Below are positions 57,061 through 64,000 of a stretch of 64,000 nucleotides of DNA, in pieces. The position numbers and the translations under genes were made by a program. The DNA lies in contig NC_049979.1 of assembly GCF_000003815.2 (NCBI RefSeq), forward strand, positions 28,454,249 through 28,518,248. Direction: 5' to 3'. Numbering within the stretch: position 1 is the stretch's first letter; every line of letters starts with the position of its first letter. The DNA comes from Branchiostoma floridae (lineage: Eukaryota; Chordata; Leptocardii; Amphioxiformes; Branchiostomatidae). Under the pieces are notes generated by a model that had not been told where the DNA came from, made no database searches, and was given only the letters and a program-made list of their open reading frames with translations.

Positions 57061-58793
57061 CTTTCGTTGCCAAGAACATTCCGACCGGAACCCTGGTTTG
57101 CAAAATGCGAAACTGGAATTGCTGTACCTGCTACTATGACCTAATTTACGCCTCGACTATTACGTGTTATCGTATGCATAGCACACTCTGTCACTTAAAG
57201 TGTATGAGCACGATCTGACCCCACCTTGATGTTTTCTTTGCGAAGTTGGTTAGGGATTAGGGTATAGTTTTTTCTAAAAACCTGGTTCGAACCCGAGGTG
57301 GTCATTTCTTTTATCGGTGTCCTATTCTACCATTTATCATGTTTCTTTACATACCTACTTTATTTGCTTCTTATCAGCCAATCAAAAAGTTATGAAAACC
57401 CTTCAAACTGCAATATTTTTAAAACGTTACCGTTTGAAACCACTAGCCTTCGACTTGATAGCCCTCAATATCCTATGTTCAAAAACGACGGATATAGGCT
57501 ACCTTGCGGATAAAAGAGTAATAATGTTATATTACATGTAACGTTACGCATGAGTTGACAGCTGTCCATCAAATAATTGGTCAGAGTACGTCCTCACTGT
57601 CATAGACGGTCATACTATTTTTATGATATTGTTGAATTTTGAGGCAGTCTGTTTCCGAACCAACTGCCGACAAGGAATTGAGAAAGCCTAGTTGATATAA
57701 TTTTAATCAAACAGTGACTATTTGTTAAACGTTAACACACGTACTTCCAGATTTTCGATTGATATCAGTCCATCTTGTTCACGGAGTGACCTACTTCTCG
57801 CGAGAGTTGACAGCCTCATTTTAGATTAGAAAACATGTAAATTTTGCACAAGACATAGCACACGACTGCTCCAAGAATACCCCCAGTTTCAGATCGTACG
57901 ACGTTCGTACGATAAAATGTGACCAGAAGCTTACAGGTTTAAGTTTGCATAAAAAACACATACATTCACCTGCGATCCACCTGCTCAAATGTCTTTCTCT
58001 TTGACGACCGCGGTTCTAACATGCATCGTAATAACGTCGTGATTTGTAGTCAATAAAGACCATCAGAACCTAATACAGACAACAAATGAGGTTAACGGTG
58101 GCCAAATCCCGGAGAGACTGCGTCTTTAATGGGTCTTACTACGATAAGCAGGTTATATGGCCTTGTCTCAGCTAACGTACCGTGACTACATCATAATGTA
58201 CGGTACATGATACGAGCTTGTAACTGATTGGACTGCGCCGTTAACAACGGAAGTGTTGTAAAAATAAAGAGGATGTGCCCGTTTTACAAGCCCGTCCAAT
58301 TTTCCGCATGTCGTTTCGACACAGACCTTAAGAGTGAAACCATAACGGCACTGAAAACGACATATGCTAGCGGTCGAGAGTTGTGTCGTTTCGCTTTTTT
58401 ATGGAGACAATTTACAAGCCATTTCGATGAGCTTTTAAATATTCACTAAGCTCTTTGGCGGAAGTGTTATAGCCATGCTATTTGTGGGAGCTTTGGACTT
58501 AATGGCACAAGGCTCAACGTAGCTTTTCCAAGTGCTACATTTTTGACGACTATCCAGTTATTATGCAACATGGCTATAAAAGTGCATTTTATCGACGCAC
58601 TGTTGTTCTAGGTCTTTTTCTTTGGAATATCTATAGGCTTAGCGGGAACCATTGTTGCCATTTTAACGACCAAGTAGGAAATATATAGTAGGAACAATGG
58701 GCCTACCTAGCTGAACGGTTTTATAGCTGACTATATGATCCTTGCTGTCATTTCAATGTAATTTTGTACTGCGCTAGGTAAACGATAGGACCA
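57061..58793. other. intronic DNA with half a palindromic MITE
   Basis: About 57393-57517 matches the right half of the GCTAGTTCACCTTTAT family (CTTCGACTTGATAGCCC, GACGGATATAGGCTACC). No other feature was recognised. Confidence 0.45.
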
Positions 58794-58893
58794 NNNNNNN
58801 NNNNNNNNNNNNNNNNNNNNNNNNNNNNNNNNNNNNNNNNNNNNNNNNNNNNNNNNNNNNNNNNNNNNNNNNNNNNNNNNNNNNNNNNNNNNN
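58794..58893. other. assembly gap (100 N)
   Basis: Exactly 100 N, the usual placeholder for a gap of unknown length, so true distances across it are unknown. Confidence 1.
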
Positions 58894-59936
58894 AAGGAAT
58901 TTGGTTGCTGCGCGGTGTAGCGATATAATATCCAATATTCAGATGGTTTTAGAGATGATAGGATACCAAAAAAATCTATATTTCAGACCAAATTTGCACA
59001 TTCTCTTTGTCAATTTAAGGCTCGGTCACTTTTGTGGTGCTACCATCGTTCGTACGATATCGATTGTTGGACGATTGCAAACAGAACACATTCAATCGTA
59101 GGGTTGTCGTGCATATGTCGCAAACCATTGACCTGTCGTGTGACAGACAGGACATGTCTGAGATTTTTGTCGGCGTTTTGTCACAGCCTGCTCGACAATG
59201 CTACGACGCCCACATCTTGCGACAGCCTACAACGAATGTAAACCGCACCGCAAATAAGACCCCCTCGCCCGATACAAGAAGATCGCCCAATCATGTCTTG
59301 TTGCTCTGCTAGACAGAAACACGTCGATCTGTCAATCTCAGTCTTTCGCTTAAGACCGTTGTTTAACAAGAAAATAAAAACTTAAAGCCGGGTTTTGAAT
59401 ATCCTCCGGTCTTCTTCTCGTAAGATGAAAGCTTTGAATACAACAAATGTATCTTTGAAAAAGAATAACATCCATATGATATATACAAAGCTTCCGTCTA
59501 ACCGTAAATGAGTTTGTAACATACAGTCTTCTAGTTTCAAGACAGAAGCGTAAACCACTACGCTACAGCCTTTGAATTATTACTACCTTCTCGTAGGGCC
59601 ACCCAGACAGACTGTATTCAGAACTACGTTGCTTAAGCTTGGCCACGGTTCAGCAATGATTTGACGTCACAGAACTTAGAGCTTTAGATGCAGTATTTAG
59701 ATAAATGAAAGTTGGATAACTTTCCCATCTTCTCATACAGACTTAAGGCTTGCAGGGATTAGGGTAAAGTTCTTAGAGTGTGATCCTTAACTTAGAGGAA
59801 GTTGGAATTATCTTGTCAATATTGCTTCTTCAGATGCCCTTGGAGGATGTATATTTGTCAAGTACCCATTATAAGTTCGTAAAGCCGAGCCTGTAAACTA
59901 TGATAAGGATTATTGTCGATCAGAGACGCGTGTTTT
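58894..59936. other. intronic DNA
   Basis: CGTTCGTACGATATCGATTG near 59048 resembles palindromic motifs at 57.9 and 29.6 kb. No gene was recognised. Confidence 0.4.
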
Positions 59937-60330
59937 TAGTTATTAACTCCACGAAATGTGGATGTATAGTTTTGGTGTGTGTATGTGATTGTACGTGTGT
60001 TCGCGAGCGTGTGTGTGTGTGTGTGTATTAAGCACAGTAACTTAAGAACTTTCTGAGGGATTGTAATGATATTTTGTATGCATGTAGGAGTTGTAAACAC
60101 AAAGGTCAAGGTCAATTTTGCCCCCCTCCCACGCCTTGTTGCTGACCTTATTAGCACTAGAGTAGAACATCATTTTTTGTATCTTTTTAGTATCATATGC
60201 ATCTTACGTTATACCTTGACATGCTATGTGTCTTGATCTTTTGATGACACATTGGGTTTGCAAAGAAAAAGTGGTTTGGGCCCCCAGTAGTTTCCTCTGG
60301 AACTGCAGGGGTGGTTTGTTAGATATTTCA
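59937..60330 (+). repeat. ACCTCCAT-hairpin family copy, worn
   Basis: AACTCCACGAAATGTGGATG hairpin relic, a (GT)n run near 60005-60027, then AAGAACTTTCTGAGGGATTG, TTGTATGCATGTAGGAG, GACCTTATTAGCACTAGAG and TTTGGGCCCCCAGTAG. Confidence 0.65.
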
Positions 60331-60893
60331 AGGAGAATTATTGAACAATGCTGTTTCAAATCAACTCCTTTCTTTAACGTTCCACATTTTGATTGACTGC
60401 AAGAGTACTTTCTTACATGAACATGACAGAAGGAGTGCGTAGAGTAATTGCCAACCATTTCGAAACAGCTTTTTTCACAAATGTAACTATTAGTTGTCGA
60501 CACTTGCAGCGCAGTTACATAAACGGTTTATGGTAAGATACATTTTGTACCATATGACGTTAGAGTAACTACTAAGTTATTAATTATATCCCCCAAACCC
60601 AAAGTACTAGTAACTCATTTATCGAGAGTAGTTTTTATTTTGTAGAAACTGTAGTTGGTATGGACGGAACCAATTTTGTCTCGCTAGAAATAGCCTTTCG
60701 ACGATAGCTTTAGGGAGGATTTGTATGAAAATGTTCCAATTCACTGTAATAACGTTGTCGAATTGAGACATAAAATTACCACATTGAATGTACCATTGAG
60801 TCTCTAGCAATTTGAGGTACTTCATATATTTCTAGTTATGGATACATTGCGGTCTTAAAAGATGGAATGGTCTTCTTTACATTGTGTATAAAC

Positions 60894-61260
60894 GGATGTC
60901 CCTGTAGCTAAACTGGTAGCAGCCGCACAGTTAAGCTGTATGTGATTCCAAGTAGTTGGTAAGGTCTAAGTCACAGTTCCAAATCTGGGCTCGGCCGGGC
61001 GGCTTTCGGGGAGGAAAAATATGATATAAAGACCAAACTACACAAGACATAAAGAGAATAGTCGTGGGCAGTACTTTTGTATATCCTTACGTATAAATTT
61101 CTATGTTTCGTTTCCACAAACAACCTGGCCAGGCTCCGGTTTGGAAATGTGACGCTGGGAGACAGACCCTGGTTAAAATCCTCAGGAGGGCATCTCGGTT
61201 GGGCTTGCACCCGTCTTTCGGAAGAGACGTGAAAAGGGGGCACCGTGTTCGAGGAGGCGT
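60894..61260 (+). mobile_element. SINE family 1 interrupted by a GC-ended MITE
   Basis: GGATGTCCCTGTAGCTAAAC and TGGTAGCAGCCGCACAGTTA form the head. The MITE occupies 60970-61154 (GTCACAGTTCCAAATCTGGG ... CCGGTTTGGAAATGTGAC). The SINE resumes with CTGGTTAAAATCCTCAGGAG and GGCATCTCGGTTGGGCTTGC and ends CACCGTGTTCGAGGAGGCGT. Confidence 0.75.
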
Positions 61261-62458
61261 CTGTTTAATTTCTGTTGATCAATTATGCAAATGAATTTAT
61301 AAGGATTTTACCCATTGATCACTTCCTGTCACTCATATGCAAAATACATACCCGTGGAATGCTTACAGACATTCCTCCCCATGAATAAGTAGACTCTTCG
61401 ATTGACCCCGTGACCTGGAATGTCTGTGAAAGTACTATCACTGTCTACTAGCCTGCAGAAAAAACATTTTTTGACATCCAAGTCAACCTTAACATCCTAT
61501 ACCAGCCTCTTATTACAACGTCTATCTTCCTCATCACTTCTTGCCACTCATTCAAATAACTTCGAACACACCTGACCAGAATACAACAAGCATCTAGGCA
61601 CACCAGAAACAAAACCTTCGCCAGAATTCTTCTTTTTTTATCCCTCCTCTGTGAAGATTTAAGAAGAAGCGCTGAGCTGTTGAATGGCAGGTTATTTGAC
61701 AGCACGAGCCTGGCACGAGTAGATAACGTTCCCCGACTCTATACACATCCTTTGAGAAGGTTGTGGATGACGTAAATCTTGCCATGATGTTATCAAAGTG
61801 TCACAGATCATAGTCGTACTCACAGCTGAGGCCAAGGGGTCTTTTTAGAACAGTTTTTGACGTCCTCTTGTTAAAGTTTTAACAGACGTAGTTCTTAGTG
61901 TAATTGTAAAGTTGCAAAGGGTCTTTGGGCGTTGATAATCCACACTCAAGAGGTAGTTTGTAAAAAAGTTAGACTGTCAAAAAAGGAAAGAAACTTGAAG
62001 AACCACGTCAGGATTGCATTACCCCACGTTGACTTGAACGTACATGTCGTGAAATGCGTAGTGTTGTTAGAAACGACAACAGAAATGATTTTTTTCAACA
62101 AGATACGTATTGTTGAACATGACAATAGCAAGAAGAAATGTATGTGAATTAGAAGTAAACTATTCTCCAACTCAGGATTGACTTCACAGACACGGCAATT
62201 TTCCACAGAATCACTCAGTTTTCTTCAGCTATCTGACCCAAATGGTGTGAACATGTGATTCCCCTACGTAAGCGTGACGTCAACAATTGGTCAAAGTTTT
62301 CGGAAGTAGGTATCACCCACCGTCCCCGTTGAGACAAGGTTATTCTGCACTGACTTCCGACAATCTTTGACCTAGTGACTTCACACGTAAAACAAAAGAA
62401 AAACAGCAGTTCGGTCAAGTAGCTAAAGAAGACCAAGTGATTCGGTCGAAAATTTCGA
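61261..62458. other. intronic DNA
   Basis: Nothing recognised apart from the Penelope-like 3' fragment at about 62255-62350. Confidence 0.4.
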
Positions 62459-62759
62459 TGATTCTAATTCTTCAGTTGGAAAAGAGTGTATTCCTCACGT
62501 GTTGTAATTGACCAAATCAAATCAAACGAAATTTCATGATAATTGTAATGAGTGTTGATGCTGTGTGGTGTGATTGTTACTGACTGTAGTCTTCCCTTGT
62601 TTCTTTAGAAATTTGTGATAAGTCAATTCTTGGGTTGGAGAATTGTATTCCTCATGTGATTTAATTGCCAACTCAAATGAACTTTGTAATGATAATTGTA
62701 ATGAGTATTGATGCTGTGATATGTAATTGTTACTGACTTCAGTTTTTCCATTGTTCCAG
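62459..62759 (+). repeat. tandem duplication covering the splice acceptor region
   Basis: Two units of about 152 bp share GATAATTGTAATGAGT, TTGATGCTGTG, TTGTTACTGACT and a pyrimidine tract. Each has a branch-like CTGAC and an acceptor AG (62607-62608 and 62758-62759). The second serves the EGF exon; the first is a potential decoy. Confidence 0.8.
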
Positions 62760-62823
62760 CTGTGTCCTGTAAGCCCGGCTGCCACGATATCTGGGGGTAC
62801 TGCGAGCAAGACGGGGAGTGTCT
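62760..62823 (+). CDS. exon 2, first EGF-like repeat (partial) of the DLK/Delta-like protein
   Basis: A 64-nt exon between TTGTTCCAG and GTAAGA. Joined in phase 1 to exon 1 it reads A-VSCKPGCHDIWGYCEQDGEC and leaves phase 2. The pattern C-x3-C-x5-G-x-C-x5-C matches the first EGF of DLK1/DLK2 and EGF1 of Delta/Jagged (family form C.xxC...xGxC....xC), which continues with CxxGWxGxxC in the next exon, beyond the window or unseen in it. Such proteins are secreted or type-I membrane Notch-pathway ligands or modulators. With only 21 residues the exact family is uncertain; other EGF-repeat proteins remain possible. Confidence 0.68.
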
Positions 62824-62924
62824 GTAAGAACATGTCCTTTTCTCCAATCAACATTGTCATGAAGCCATGTTGATTAGATTATATGGATGATATCCACAAG
62901 TACATTAAATTTTTGTCCGCAGAA
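62824..62924 (+). other. start of the second coding intron
   Basis: GTAAGA donor at 62824. No further exon of the EGF gene was recognised up to 64000. Confidence 0.5.
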
Positions 62925-63262
62925 GTTTTTCACCAAACTGTGAATTGTACAAAGAAGCTGCAAAATGAGCAAATGTACGCCGTAAATTGTAAAAATCGAA
63001 ATATCGAAAATCGAGCTAGGACTAATGCCAAAGTTAATTTCAAAGCCAAAGAAGTAGAAGTGAAAAAAAATGAGCTATTGTTCGGTACAACATACTCTGT
63101 GCATTTAGTCATTTGTTCAACCTTCCTGACCACTTAGATTTCATAATGAAGGCAAATTCTTTGGCCAAACTATTTTTATTCGCAACCTCGTATCAGTTTC
63201 GGGGTGCCTAGAGGATGTCATCCATATAATAGCATTAACATGGCCTATGAATATGTTTCATG
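62925..63262 (+). repeat. R3 repeat, fullest copy
   Basis: Starts AGTTTTTCACCAAACTGTGA, then TTGTACAAAGAAGCTGCAAA, GAGCTATTGTTCGGTACA, CATTTGTTCAACCTTCCTGA, TAATGAAGGCAAATTC and GATGTCATCCATATAATAGC, ending AACATGGCCTATG. Relatives lie at 9.06, 13.57, 17.09 and 21.0 kb. No protein. Confidence 0.65.
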
Positions 63263-63432
63263 ATAAAGAGCCAAATAGAATTGGCTTTTAAAAGAGAATG
63301 AGCAGATAATTTTCACATATTTTGTAGATTGTACCCTGAGCTTGAACATACTCAATTCTTGTACGTTGCTTGTGCACCCTGCTATAAATTTTGAGGCGTC
63401 AATACTTTTCCCTTTGGGTCCTAAACCATGTA

Positions 63433-63652
63433 AAAGTAGTTCACCTTTATTCGCATAGTAACCTATATCCATTGTTTTTAGAATTAAAGCGAGGTATTTG
63501 CGTATATCTAGTCGACGGACTTTGGTTTCCAATTGCAATATTTTCATAGCATTCCATCTGAAACAGCCGTCTGTCGACTTGATATCCCCAAATCCACCGA
63601 TTTTATATACAACGGATAAAGGTAACCCCGCGAATAAAGGTGAACTAGCGTT
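63433..63652. mobile_element. palindromic MITE GCTAGTTCACCTTTAT, copy 4
   Basis: AGTAGTTCACCTTTATTCGC at the left and GCGAATAAAGGTGAACTAGC at the right, with CTAGTCGACGGAC and GTCTGTCGACTTGATATCCC inside. Confidence 0.8.
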
Positions 63653-64000
63653 AGATTCCCACAGGCGAAAAACTGTGTTCGTTGCTACCGTCAATTGCCG
63701 GCCACACCCCGACCGCACCCTACAACATTGCTGCCCAGCTGGTCATGTCATGTCAGCCGTAACTCAAGCTGACACGTTATGATTGACAAGGCTGCGTTGT
63801 GCCCAGGGACATCATTTGATATCGTGGGAACAAGAGCTGTTAACGCGTTTTTCTGACGTGTCTATATTTGTCCGGGACAACGTAACGTTACCCGCCACGC
63901 GGCGCATCTGACACTCACGTCAAACGTCACTGACGTATCTGATTATTTGGCGGGAATAGAGCACGCACGATATCGATACAACGTACGGCCAGTGACTTGT
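63653..64000. other. CpG-richer intronic end
   Basis: CpG content rises, with an E2F-like TTTGGCGGGAA at 63946-63956 and ACGTCA motifs at about 63917-63935. No gene was recognised before the window ends. Confidence 0.3.

Larger units (their letters stand above)
23027..62759 (+). other. first coding intron of the DLK/Delta-like gene, about 39.7 kb
   Basis: The intron begins GTATGT and ends TTTTTCCATTGTTCCAG, with a branch-point-like CTGAC 23 nt before the acceptor AG. No coding exon of a host gene was recognised inside; coding traces belong to retroelements. It includes both assembly gaps, so a small exon could be hidden there. Elements inside are listed separately. Parts without their own entry (for example 23030-24230, 27100-28680, 30100-31580, 32000-33300, 49000-50400) show no gene or clear repeat to me. 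Confidence 0.6.

Overview
The window looks like animal, probably deuterostome, chromosomal DNA. I favour amphioxus (Branchiostoma): the one complete gene is very close to vertebrate RCC1L, coding exons are few and spliced, and most of the rest is short inverted-repeat (MITE-like) elements, tRNA-derived SINEs and microsatellites. The species is an inference, since nothing here proves it. There are no bacterial features. Two runs of N (522 and 100 bases) are assembly gaps.

Layout. From 1 to about 10.95 kb lies non-coding DNA, probably intron 1 and beyond of a leftward gene. Its first coding exon (10948-11003, minus strand) opens a BTB/POZ-T1 domain of the KCTD3/SHKBP1 type. Only 311 bp separate its ATG from the ATG of RCC1L (11315-12736, plus strand), a complete intronless gene for a mitochondrial RCC1-repeat protein. 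The two genes are divergent and appear to share a promoter with two inverted CCAAT boxes and a YY1-like site. From 12.75 to 22 kb there is no gene I can support, only repeats, including an inverted duplication and a four-copy 177-bp tandem array.

A CpG-rich region at 22.0-22.9 kb leads into a signal-peptide exon (22939-23026). It is phase-matched to an EGF-like exon at 62760-62823. Together they look like the start of a rightward DLK/Delta-like EGF-repeat gene, with a first coding intron of about 39.7 kb that fills most of the window.

The big intron is an archive of mobile DNA. It holds a 5'-truncated non-LTR retrotransposon that landed inside a SINE, a Penelope-like C-terminal fragment, and a mariner-like foldback whose empty site survives in a neighbouring tandem copy. 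It also holds a TTA-flanked Harbinger-like MITE, several copies of a MITE with ends like GCTAGTTCACCTTTAT, and many copies of a family with an ACCTCCAT/ATGGAGGT hairpin. Regulatory-looking stretches include a tandem CCAAT plus CRE module (55.6-55.95 kb) and a duplicated TCTCGCGAGA palindrome (40.9-41.2 kb). A POU-octamer/RFX/E-box cluster lies about 1.1 kb upstream of the EGF gene's ATG, and a POU/GATA cluster lies in the left flank.

The three genes show no obvious common pathway; their association is positional. I found no gene cluster that amounts to a new biological system. The best leads are the divergent KCTD3-like/RCC1L pair, the promoter-like core of the 9.4-10.0 kb foldback, the CCAAT/CRE tandem module, and the nested insertions, which allow relative dating of element activity.
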